NCBI GenBank assembly: GCA_033557685.1
Contig: JAWQRN010000620.1
Location: 1 to 27,695, forward strand
Direction: 5' to 3'
Source: Sperchopsis tessellata
Taxonomy: Eukaryota; Arthropoda; Insecta; Coleoptera; Hydrophilidae
Length of the DNA stretch: 27,695 nucleotides
Part shown: positions 10,732 to 19,800 of the stretch, piece after piece
Position numbering within the stretch: position 1 is the stretch's first letter
Layout of the letters: every line of letters starts with the position of its first letter
Translations under genes and position numbers: made by a program
The notes under the pieces: generated by a model
The model's database searches: none
Told to the model about the DNA's origin: nothing
Seen by the model: the letters and a program-made list of their open reading frames with translations, nothing else

Positions 10732-10895
10732 TAAATATCTGTTATTTTCGTGTACACGTAAACAATATGTTGAACTTAAAATTACCGTTTTCAGATTTTA
10801 TCCTGTTATTTACCAATTACTATGTGTTTTATTTATGTATAGTTTTTGATGAATTGGTATATAGTTATAGCTGTGTGTTTGGTTCAATAGACGTC

Positions 10896-11039
10896 TTAAC
10901 TTTTTATCTTGTCTTTTATTCTTTCATTAAATACCATCACTTCTCCACTCCACATACGTACTTGAGAGTTACTACAAACACAAACTTTATTTATGGATCC
11001 TTTATTTTCACCAACAATCATGCCATTTTCATTAGCCAC
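10896..11039 (-). CDS. Possible terminal exon of an unidentified gene
   Basis: On the minus strand a good acceptor (TATTTGCTTCAG, just above 11039) is followed by 47 open codons ending in TAA at 10896-10898. The product is VANENGMIVGENKGSINKV followed by CVCSNSQVRMWSGEVMVFNE, then RIKDKIKS. The composition is balanced and protein-like, while the in-frame sequence upstream of the acceptor is Phe/Leu/Ile-rich. An AATAAA on minus lies about 60 bp past the stop (plus TTTATT near 10829-10834). I do not recognise the protein and found no matching upstream exons between 11.2 and 14.2 kb. It is not the next Asterix exon: joined in that reading phase it would hit a stop after two codons. It could be a transposon-derived fragment. 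Confidence 0.35.
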   Translation of the reverse strand: MANENGMIVGENKGSINKVCVCSNSQVRMWSGEVMVFNERIKDKIKS

Positions 11040-11199
11040 CTGAAGCAAATATAGTATCTTTGAAAAGGTAACAATCCCCCAAAATGGTGGATTTGTTACA
11101 ATAAATAGATATGGCCGTAATTGCTTTGCCAAGGAAAATTTATTTGGTAGGTACGTATCACTGAAGAATATTGCCATGATAAAAAAAAACACAACTATA

Positions 11200-11850
11200 T
11201 GCTTCAGGCTTTAGTACTATTATAAATTTAAACAAAAGGCGTAGAGGAAACACTATCATAAAACTGCTAATTAAAAACAACAGCCTTAAAACTGCTAGAG
11301 AAAAAATACTTTATCTGACATTTTCACCATGAGGTCTTTATTGAATAAAAGCATCACATGCAGCTGCATGATAAAAATGATTATTTTAAACAAAGATACA
11401 GTGTGATTTCAGAAATCTTATCTTATCATTTGTTAGAATAATTTCTTAAGCATTTTCTAGGTAGGGATATTAAAAAGCCACTTCCTGAATCTAAAACCTC
11501 ATTTATCACTAAGCATTTTGACAAGTTCAACGACTGAATTTTAAAAGGATATTAGCTGTTTTTAAATTATTTTATCAATTATTCTTGAGTTAATTTTTCC
11601 AATGGAAAGTACTATATGCTACAATCATTTAGAATTTAAATAATTATGCAACTGGCGAAAGTAAGTATTCAATTCAGAAGTATAAAATGGTTGTAAATGA
11701 CTAGAGCAATTTACTCAATATTGTACCTAGTTTAGTTTAACCAATCTATCTGTGCATTGTTCAAAGAAAAAGACGGAGTAATATATTGTAGATTTAAGAG
11801 ATACCATAAAAATTTCGAGTGTAATCCCTTTGTATACCAATATTTTTCCA
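11200..11850. other. Gene-free AT-rich stretch
   Basis: No exon or transposon motif was recognised here on either strand. Confidence 0.5.
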
Positions 11851-11859
11851 TTGCCGCTT

Positions 11860-12060
11860 AAGTATGTATAGACATATTAGTCCTCAATTTATAAACCATC
11901 CAAGTCAATATATTAAATACAGAAATCAAATATGCATCTTTAAATTTAGGAACAAGCCGAAATTTTAGTGGAAACCCTGTTTCGGTCTTTAAGACCTTAT
12001 CAGCACTACTCTTGTTAGTAATTAACTGTACCCCACGTAAGAATACATATTTCATTCCTT
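11860..12060 (-). mobile_element. Retroelement relic carrying a hammerhead-like motif
   Basis: Around the motif at 11966-12008 the minus strand is open for about 77 codons (11858-12091), including SADKVLKTETGFPLKFRLVP. In my reading this is a translated noncoding repeat, because the hammerhead core itself encodes the SADKVLKTET part. Penelope-like and related retroelements of animals are known to carry such ribozyme motifs. No reverse transcriptase remains next to it on this strand; the LINE fragment that starts near 12100 is on the other strand. Confidence 0.4.
11966..12008 (-). ncRNA. Hammerhead ribozyme-like motif (degenerate)
   Basis: Reading minus from 12008: TAGTG (stem I), CTGATAA (core, consensus CTGATGA), GGTCT-TAA-AGACC (a perfect 5-bp stem II), GAAA (second core block), C-AGG-G (minimal stem III), TTTC, CACTA (stem I return strand, complementary to TAGTG). 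The order and all three helices fit a type I hammerhead. Two defects are visible: G to A at the sixth core base, and two extra bases between stem III and stem I. It is therefore probably inactive. The fold was made by eye. Confidence 0.5.
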
Positions 12061-12099
12061 GTATATATTCTTTAAGATTGTGAGTAAGCATATTATGAG

Positions 12100-12915
12100 A
12101 GGTATCGTATGTTTCAATGCCGCAAAAAGGAAAATAAGCATATATAAAAGGACATCTAACTACATAAGAACGGGAAACGAAGCATCAGGAGAGTTTATAA
12201 CAACACAGAAATTAAGACAGCGAGGAGCACTGAGACTCCTGCTATTTATAGTGTTCTTGGACAGCATTATAAAGAAGATAAAAGACAAAACAAAAAAAGT
12301 GGAGGTAGGATACCTTAAACTAATAAGAACAACAGTAGCGCAGTGTGCTTTTGCTGATGATCTTGCAGCACTGGCAAAATGCGAGGAAGAACTACAACAC
12401 TATATAAATGTATGGAATGAGGAATTAAGAAAGCAAGACATGACTATAAATGCAATAAAGACAAAAAACATGGTGATGGCGAGAGACGAAGTAATAACAG
12501 ACAAAGATAAATGGAAAAGTAATTGCACAGGTGGAATCATTTAAATATTACCGCTCAACCCTAAACAAGGTTAGTTTAAAAGACGAAATAAATAATAGGA
12601 TAGAGGCAGCAAACAGGAGGTACCAATGCTATAAACAAGATATTCCTCAGCAACGAACAGGTATTGAAAAAGACCAAAATGACACTGTACAAAACGATAT
12701 ACAGGTCAGTACTAATATACGGGGATGAGACATGGTTGCTGAATCAGAAATTAAAAAGTAAAAGAGATACTTCAGAAAGGTGAGGGAAGTCACAAGGATA
12801 GACAGGATGAGGAATTATCAGATAATACACATCTGCAAATAGAAAGAATACTGAATACTATAGAGAAGAAACAACTGGAATGGTACAGACACCTAATAAC
12901 AATGCGAAAGGATAG
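12100..12915 (+). pseudogene. Decayed LINE reverse transcriptase (RTE-like)
   Basis: The frame from 12059 to 12544 holds ASGEFITTQKLRQRGALRL (equivalent of the G-x-R-Q-G-x-x-L-S-P block), LLFIVFLDSIIKKIKDKT, then CAFADDLAALAKCEEELQHY with the F-A-D-D active site at 12350-12361, then MTINAIKTKNMVM (the x-I-N-x-x-K-T-K block). After a frameshift near 12535 come VESFKYYRSTLNK and EINNRIEAANRRY, then in another frame KMTLYKTIYRSVLIYGDETW at about 12678-12737, REVTRIDRMRN, and IEKKQLEWYRHL near 12860-12895. This is the normal block order of an RTE-like ORF2 C-terminal half. At least three frame changes make it non-functional. The clade is inferred from motifs only. Confidence 0.85.
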
Positions 12916-12929
12916 ACAAACGAATATTT

Positions 12930-14217
12930 TGATCTTGGTTCATTGTCATGTTGAATTAATATTAAGATGATACTAACTTCAAAATTCACACAGAATTGCT
13001 CAAGGTATCATTGCAATTAATAAAATTCAATAAAGATATGTCCTAATTGATCTAAGAGTTCTTTTTCTATGAAAACCATTTCTAAAGTAATTTAGGGCAG
13101 TTTATTTGCACTACTCAGTAGCACTTCTTATAAATTTATCATGGGAATTACTATGTGAAAATATAGCAAAACTTCTGCGTTTTATCAGATTTAGCAACGG
13201 ATATATGGAGCCCAGCTTGTATCTTATAGTTAATAATAATACAGTTAATGTTCTATATGACACTAGAAAGTTGATGTGCACATGTCACTCTACCTCAACC
13301 TTAACATAACATATCTGTACTATAAAAGCATGGCTGTCAGTGTATAGACGTATAGACAGGAATCATGGTGAATTAGCAGAAAATGTATACAATTCTACTA
13401 AATGCAATAACTGAATTATGATGAATAAGATATCCTGATATAAAAAATCAACTCAGAAATACAAAGGAATTTTTACTTGTTTAAATTTCTTAACATTTAA
13501 ATAGAATAAATCTTGAATACATTTGTAAAATGTTGTACAATTCATTCCGTTTAACAATTTTTGGACGTATTATATTAAATTAAATAAATCTTGATTTAAT
13601 AAAATAAATGTATTACACTTAAACACAGTGTTCCCTAACCAAAGTATTATACTAACACAAGGCTATCTAAGATTAACATATCCAAGGGCATAGAGAGCAT
13701 CAGTGTGAAAGTTTGCTTAAACATAGATTCAGGACCTCGGAATAAATTTCTCATTATATTGCTATTGAAAATCTGTCAAACTATCTAAGGAGTGTTGAAA
13801 TTAGATACAAATAGCGAAGTAAATATTACAATAAAATAATTAAACATTAAAAAATTAAAACAATAACATATATTTTAACAGGTACTTAAGAAATTTTAAG
13901 AAAATGAGTACTTACAACATAGACATTTGTGTTTGAACCACTACGTTGCAAATTTTTCTAACAAATAAACTAATGTATTTATTTTCAAATAGAATTAATT
14001 CCTTTTATTGGTCACAAGGTTAAAGTTCAATTACCAAGTAAACAATTTGAATAGGAGTCTTGCAAACTAAAATAATTTCTTGTTGGAAACTGAGACTAGA
14101 ACTTAGCAAATAAACTTGATTGTGTATTTAAAATTGATCCAGTGATCCTACACTTTGAATACCAGAAGGTGATATTCATCATTACTAGCAGATAGAAAAA
14201 TTTAAATACAAACACCT
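12930..14217 (-). other. Part of the intron following the Asterix exon
   Basis: Sequence downstream (minus sense) of the Asterix donor site at 14218-14219. No continuation exon was found: the family's conserved membrane segments (M-I-F-S-M-C-G-L-M and the C-terminal M-T-P-P-W) were searched for by eye on the minus strand from here to position 1 without success. Otherwise plain AT-rich DNA. Confidence 0.5.
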
Positions 14218-14219
14218 AC

Positions 14220-14340
14220 CTAATATATTCATATAATCCGGGGTTAGGTCTTCAGCAGCAGGGGCATTCCCATTAGCTGTGGGTGCCTTAAACCGATGCA
14301 CCTTGTCCGGTCTGCGAGGATCAACATTCCCTGGTATCAT
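14220..14340 (-). CDS. WDR83OS: Asterix/PAT10 (WDR83OS) homologue, first coding exon
   Basis: Asterix is a small ER membrane protein of about 100 residues. With CCDC47 it forms the PAT complex, which shields partly hydrophilic transmembrane helices during insertion of multi-pass proteins. The minus strand encodes 40 residues: MIPGNVDPRRPDKVHRFKAP, then TANGNAPAAEDLTPDYMNIL, and the first base of a Gly codon. The D-P-R-R-P-D-K-V and D-L-T-P-D-Y-M-N-x-L-G blocks are family signatures, and the known protein breaks at this Gly before its first membrane helix. The donor is G/GTAGGT (14218-14219). An acceptor TTTTTTTGTAG ends at 14351, so ATG is ten bases into an exon starting at 14350. The three-helix remainder is outside the window or beyond a very long intron. 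Family assignment is firm; the exon boundaries are inferred. Confidence 0.9.
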
Positions 14341-14633
14341 CTTAGATTGTCTACAAAAAAATGGAACATATACATCCGCATCTTGATAAAACAGCAATAA
14401 ATCACATTCAAATTAATAAAAATCGTGGGTAAATGACATGTAAATAATATATCTTTAATGAGACTACCATGAGCTGTCATTCTTGTCTGTATGGATCAAT
14501 TATTGCGTGAACCAACAAGTTTGACATCGTGTAAATTAGTTCCTACAATAAATAAGATGCTGCCGTTTAGTATTGCATTATCAAACTTAATTTTTGTTTC
14601 AATAAAATAGGTAAAATTCGACAATTTACTTAC

Positions 14634-14760
14634 ATGATAATCAGGAAATCACAATGGCGACAGTAACTTACAAATGTCAAACTGAAGCAGTGGCGGAACG
14701 TTTACTGACTTTAGATAAAGGTCTATGTTTAGAACAACGTAGAAAAGTAGACCTTCAGAC
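14634..14760 (-). other. WDR83OS: Probable 5' untranslated exon of Asterix
   Basis: Minus sequence TTATCAT/GTAAGT gives a consensus donor with the intron starting at 14633. It would pair with the acceptor at 14351-14352 and leave a 283-bp intron before the coding exon. Upstream sequence is CpG-enriched, as expected for a promoter and 5' UTR. The transcription start is not visible, so the right limit is a guess. Confidence 0.45.
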
Positions 14761-15010
14761 AGTAATATCTATTTTATGAACTTAAATATGTACGCCAGTA
14801 TGTACTCGTACTTCTTTTTAATTTGCACGTGGGCGAAGTTTGGTCTCCGAGGTCAGCATTTTCGATATACACTTAAAAGTGAATTTCAGTTGGTTATTTG
14901 AATTTTGTCTTTGCGCACGTGTTCAAGTGTTTACTTTTGTTTTGTATTAGACGAATACAGGGGCTTCGGTAATTATTTTTAGCACATAATACATCAGAGG
15001 CGGATCTAGT
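14640..15010. promoter_or_regulatory. CpG-enriched promoter-like region of Asterix
   Basis: This stretch has clearly more CpG and GC than the surrounding DNA. It contains two CACGTG E-boxes, at 14826-14831 and 14916-14921. Its position just upstream (minus sense) of the inferred Asterix donor fits a constitutive promoter. No TATA box was identified. It may also drive transcription on plus, where a small ORF starts at 14654. Confidence 0.45.
14654..14779 (+). CDS. Small ORF antisense to the Asterix 5' exon, unidentified
   Basis: ATGGCG in good Kozak context (ATCACAATGG) opens a 41-codon frame ending TGA: MATVTYKCQTEAVAERLLTL then DKGLCLEQRRKVDLQTVISI and L. The composition (Ala, Val, Glu, Gln, Arg, few Asn/Ile/Phe) is much more protein-like than random frames here, although local GC enrichment partly explains that. 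I recognise no family. It could be a short peptide from a bidirectional promoter, a remnant exon, or chance. Confidence 0.3.
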   Translation: MATVTYKCQTEAVAERLLTLDKGLCLEQRRKVDLQTVISIL

Positions 15011-15297
15011 AAACATATGTATGGTGCGAGTAAGGCTTGCTCATTATGTATCTCTTTAGGCTTGGGTTATAAGACCTGAACAGGTTCGGTACCTGTGTTC
15101 GTGATAGATCTCTATTCCTACCATGCCATGTGGCCATCAAAGAAACTTGTATATACTATTTTCAATGACATGTGAATTACACTTTTACACTAAAAAACTA
15201 TTTTCCAAAAGGTTCAAGTATCTGAATTTTGGGGATAATAGACTTTTTAATAATTCCTCTTTCCAAATATCTGTGTATGCAAAATAATACCTACTAA

Positions 15298-15425
15298 ATA
15301 TGAATGTTGTTTCCGGGTGAAAACCGTGTAGATGCTTTGATAAGTGCCGTAGTTTCGTCCACTGTACAGGGACATTTTCAAGGCGAATGATGTTACTTCA
15401 ACGAATGAATTCAATGCACTGACAT
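15298..15425 (-). repeat. 130-bp repeat copy 1 with hammerhead-like skeleton
   Basis: It matches 19897-20030 along its whole length at roughly 80 percent, with shared landmarks TTGTTTCCGGGTG, a GTTTC-TCCACT block, TTTTCAAGGCGA and TGATGTTACTTCAACGAAT. On minus it reads TTGAAAA, then TGTCC-CTGTACAGT-GGAC, then GAAAC. That is the order of a hammerhead core with a stem II, but the first block departs from CTGANGA. The open minus frame 15247-15432 is a by-product. Confidence 0.65.
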
Positions 15426-15429
15426 CACT

Positions 15430-16545
15430 CACATACCTACTACAATGTTTAGTATTATTAAATAACCAATTATTATCAGAAACTATAAATTACAACCTTG
15501 GGTATTTATTTACATTCTGAAAGTAATAGACCATTAATATAAATGAAATAAACTTTTACAGTGAAACTATATGAGCAACGAAGTTAAAACTTATTCTTTT
15601 ACATCTGAGACATACTTAGAATAGAAATTACACTATATATTATAAATTCAAAATTATCAAAACCTGCCGTTTAAAAAATTATACTTAATAATCGTGATTC
15701 TTAATTTAGTACATAGTTTTATTACTTTTTATTCCACAAAAATGTAAGATAAATAGTTTTTAAAGTTATATTTATTAATCGAGCAAATAATATATCTAGA
15801 ATTATAATAACGTTCATATATATAATCACTGTAAATAGATTTCACCACATTTTATTTTACTATCTATATAAAAATTGTAATGCTATTATGATATATTGCT
15901 TACATAATTTTTTTAATTTTATTTAGTGGCGATTAAATATTATATGTAAAATAAGGTGCTTCTGTATTTTTTTTTAGATTATTCTGATAGCTAAAATTGT
16001 TTAATTAAAAGATACAAACTTCCGTTTGACACTCCGTATGGCGAGGATGTTCATCTGTGTCCATTTAGTATTAATTGAATCATTAATCATCACTCAGCCA
16101 TGGAGCTAGGAAAAAGGAATGTGTACTTAGTGTTGTGTTTCATCCTTCCACGTGTAAATTAGACTTAATTACTACTTTGCAAAGCTTCCTTTATAGATTT
16201 ATGTTGAAAACTGGCTGCTTGACAATTCGCCAAGAGGCCATTAACTAAAGAAGAAGTAAAAGTTACTACCTCTAAAAAGTCGACCTTTTCAATCCCTCTT
16301 ACATAAACCTGCTCATGAATATTCAGCTTTCAATAATTCAAATTTGGAAGCTTTATTTATTGGTATGGGGAAACATAATATGATAATACCATATTATACG
16401 TTAACAACAAATATATAAATGAAATTATTTTGAACAAGGTGTTTAATACGAATTACTAGAACAATGTAGATGATGTCCATTTACATAAGATATTACCCTG
16501 CTTTTAATTTATATACTTTTTATATTATTGATACGCCTATGACTA
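15430..16545. other. Gene-free AT-rich spacer between the two divergent genes
   Basis: No exon or transposon domain was recognised. It separates the Asterix promoter region from the C3orf33 promoter region. Confidence 0.5.
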
Positions 16546-16548
16546 AAA

Positions 16549-16635
16549 TTTCGTCGAAAAGTTACGAAAACGTACTACGATCATCGGGAATAACCGTCGG
16601 CAGTCAAACAAACGTCAAACTAAGCGTAACGTAAC
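16549..16635 (+). promoter_or_regulatory. CpG cluster, probable C3orf33 promoter
   Basis: About eleven CpGs fall within some 85 bp, from the CGTCG near 16551 to AACGTAACC, in otherwise CpG-poor DNA. The cluster ends about 110 bp upstream of the C3orf33 ATG. This fits a short CpG-rich promoter and start region. No TATA box was identified. Confidence 0.5.
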
Positions 16636-16743
16636 CTCTAAACCATTCAATGAAGTAACTTTTATTATTAGCTGATTATATTTAGAAAACTTATTAAAAT
16701 ATATAGACATAAGAGAAGCTGAAGCTGAACTACGCATACAAAA

Positions 16744-16812
16744 ATGGACGAACTAAAAAGAATTTTTCGAATGTATAGTAATTTAATGGATCAACACATT
16801 AAAGGTGTTGAG
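16744..16812 (+). CDS. C3orf33: C3orf33 homologue, exon 1
   Basis: 23 codons, MDELKRIFRMYSNLMDQHIK then GVE, ending at a GTAAAA donor. The D-Q-H-I-K pattern corresponds to the D-D-H-L-x segment ahead of the membrane helix in the human protein, which supports this ATG. Intron 1 is only 73 bp. Confidence 0.8.
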
Positions 16813-19800
16813 GTAAAACCAGCTTGCAAAAGAAGTAGATAAATTTAGATAACATCGTTTGTTTATATTTTTTATTTTTTTTTAGATTGGATGTTACTCT
16901 GTTGCATTACTTGGATTGACTGTAGCCATTCGACGAGTGAGACCTGTAAGATATTTTTGTTATTATACACTTTGCGATCATGACCTAGACACTAACAAGA
17001 TACTTATCCATTTCAACATGCCTCTTTCGAAGTTTGTTTTGAGTAGATAGGTTCTAGTGTAGTATCATTGTTTAGTAAATACATACAATATCAAACCCTA
17101 ATTTTGTTTCTAAGAACTTTTTTTTATGTGGTACCTTTATTAAAGTTTCATTTGTGATATGTAATCCAAAAATCAAGGTATATAAGCAACTTTTGTATTC
17201 ATATCTTTCTACCATTCTTAGTTAGTAAAATAGACAGTTTTATGTTACTTTTTGTGGTGTGTCTATACGGCATTCCTTTAGGTTATTATATAAGAAGGCT
17301 CACATTTTTTCTATTAAATATAAAATTTTCATTATAAGTTTTTCCTCTGTGAACTTTTTTACAGATTCTTCACGATGAATTTGTTATTGGTGATCTCCCT
17401 TTGGATTTTCAAAGGGCTTTTCAAAACATAGATTGAGGGATCTGTGGAAGCTGATAAATATGGAGATTAGGGAATTTGTGGTACACTGAATGAAGGAGCA
17501 TATGGAAAAAAAAATATAAGATATAATTGCAACGGAAGAAACTAATTTTAATGCATGTCTTGGTATGGTCTGATTCTATTTGTGCTATATAATAATGACA
17601 TGCAGTATACGACAATATGCAATGAAACTGTTACATGATATAATTAAATACAAAAAATTATGATCTATTGTGGGTAAACACATTGAACATCAATTTATAG
17701 AAACCAAAATATATGCTGATAACTATCAAATATACTTTAATCAATGTTGGTGATTTTTGATGAGTATTTAACTTTTATGAATCATTGTACTAAAATTATT
17801 AATTAAAAGATAAAAAAAGGTAACCTGTTGTAATATTTGGGCGGTGATCTTAGTGCATGAACAAATATTGTTTAAGAAATAATTATTCATCCACATTTTA
17901 CTATTGTTTAACTGTACGGTTTACCCTTTGATATAGATTATGGATTTAGTATGCATGACCCATATACTGAGTGCTCCTGCATGCGGGGCATATCTGTTCG
18001 GAAATATACGATATTCATTTGCAGAAATACATAAATTTATTTACTTTTACAAACAAAAAAGAAAGCACTTATAATATAAACAATGCGTGCGTGCCGTACT
18101 AGGTACTTATTGGTAGAGTACCTTAAGACACACTCTAGGACTTGAAATTGGTTGTTTTCCCTTTGTGTCATCTTATACATATTACAGCATCTATATTTAC
18201 AACTCGTCGAAAAAATACGGTCTCCCCTACTTTGAAATGGAATATTGAAACCGAAACCTATACTTTGCGAAAGAAGATAAACACAGCTTGACTTATGAAG
18301 TATGTTGATTTCCGTTGGAAGTTCTTAGTATCAAACAATTGACTATATTTCAATGGTATTTATTTTTTTTAAATTGCCACATAATTTGTTTTTCATTTTA
18401 CATTTGTAGTAGTGATAGGAACTATCGATTACTCGGTATTTATTATTCGGATATATTTTTTTTCAGCGAATGATAGTTTCAGCGAATGATTTTTAATCAA
18501 TTTTTTTCCACCCAATGATTTTTTTATTGCGTGATTTTTCCATCAAATTTTTTTTTAATATATGATCTTTTCTCGGATGATTTCAGTATTACTATATTAT
18601 TCATTCGACTCAGTCATCAGATGAAAAATATTTTATTCAAATGAATCGAAAATGACTATACTTAGTATGCATTTCAAATATGCTGCTGCACTGTATTTAC
18701 AATTTTAAAATATAAATTGAAGTAAACTTAAAAAGCATATCAGGAAATAAAAGAACAGATATGTTTGTTGTATTTAATGAGAATAATACAAATTCTTACA
18801 TTATTAATAATTCTTTTTGTTAAAAATGTCTCCTTTTCTTAAGCTGATACCCCTGTTAATAACACTTTATTGTAAATTTGTGTAATTCTTTAGATTGGAT
18901 GTAACAAACTACTAGTACAATTTCTAGATGATTGTTGAATGTTTACAAAGGAAAAACATGGCCTAATCTGCTTTTCTCCAAACTCTTGAATTTTACTACT
19001 TATTCCATCAGATGTTAAATAGTGGATACCTAATTAAAAGGTTGTTATTTCAGTTCAGCCGATTTAAGAAACCTTCCGACATTCCTAGTCGATTTATCCG
19101 AGAACGAAGAGAATTAATTGGAACTGTACATAGAATTGAACCTAATGGTGGTTTGTTGATGATTGAGCATGAACCACTGATGAAAATACCTGGTATAAAA
19201 AAAGGAACCTTACCTGTGAAAGTATCTGGCATTAATGTATCAGGCCTTGGCATCAACTGGTTGCAAGCAATTGTTGCAGGAAATGAAGTAAAGTTTATTC
19301 CAGTATTGAAACAGAAAGATTATGTCCAGTGTGAAGTACTTATGCCTCAAACAACTGTTGATGTAAGTATTTTATTTAAAAAATTATGGTATACATACAA
19401 GGTGCTATCATAATTGTTTTGTAGTTAGTTAATTTCCACCATTTGTAGATACTTTAGTTCATGAATTTGAAATTCTCAGGTCGCTATCAATTAAATTTTA
19501 ACGTCAATAGCACTATTACAATTAGTTACTGGAAATGAATGAACACTGATAAAGTCGGTACAAACTGTTAGGAGAAAATATAATAATACAAATACAATTT
19601 GGAATGATTAAGTAGCACAAATGTTGTGTTTGAAAAGTAAATATTGAAATTAGAAATAATAAATGTTTCAACATTTTATTAAATTATAGGATTTTTTATT
19701 ATATACCTGCCAGTACCATCTCTTTGAAAATATTTAAGATATTTTGAAGAAGCTGATATTTTTTTTTTATTTCTGTTAAAACATTATGAATAAGAATAAG

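Noticed and set aside
12059..12544. 161-residue open frame as a host gene
   Set aside because: Its content is a reverse transcriptase with the F-A-D-D site, it continues in other frames beyond the stop, and its first 40 residues are not conserved protein.
14185..14397. The full 70-residue minus open frame as the Asterix coding region
   Set aside because: Residues before MIPGNVD and after MNILG do not fit the family, and both ends coincide with good splice sites, so only 14220-14340 is taken as coding.
14994..15010. CAGAGGCGGATCTAG resembles the end of a hAT-type element
   Set aside because: No matching inverted end was found downstream and no 8-bp duplication could be assigned; one short end is not enough.
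15083..15093. GGTTCGGTACC resembles a Pol III B box
   Set aside because: It matches 9 of 11 consensus bases, but no A box lies at the right distance upstream, and neither a tRNA cloverleaf nor a SINE tail is visible.
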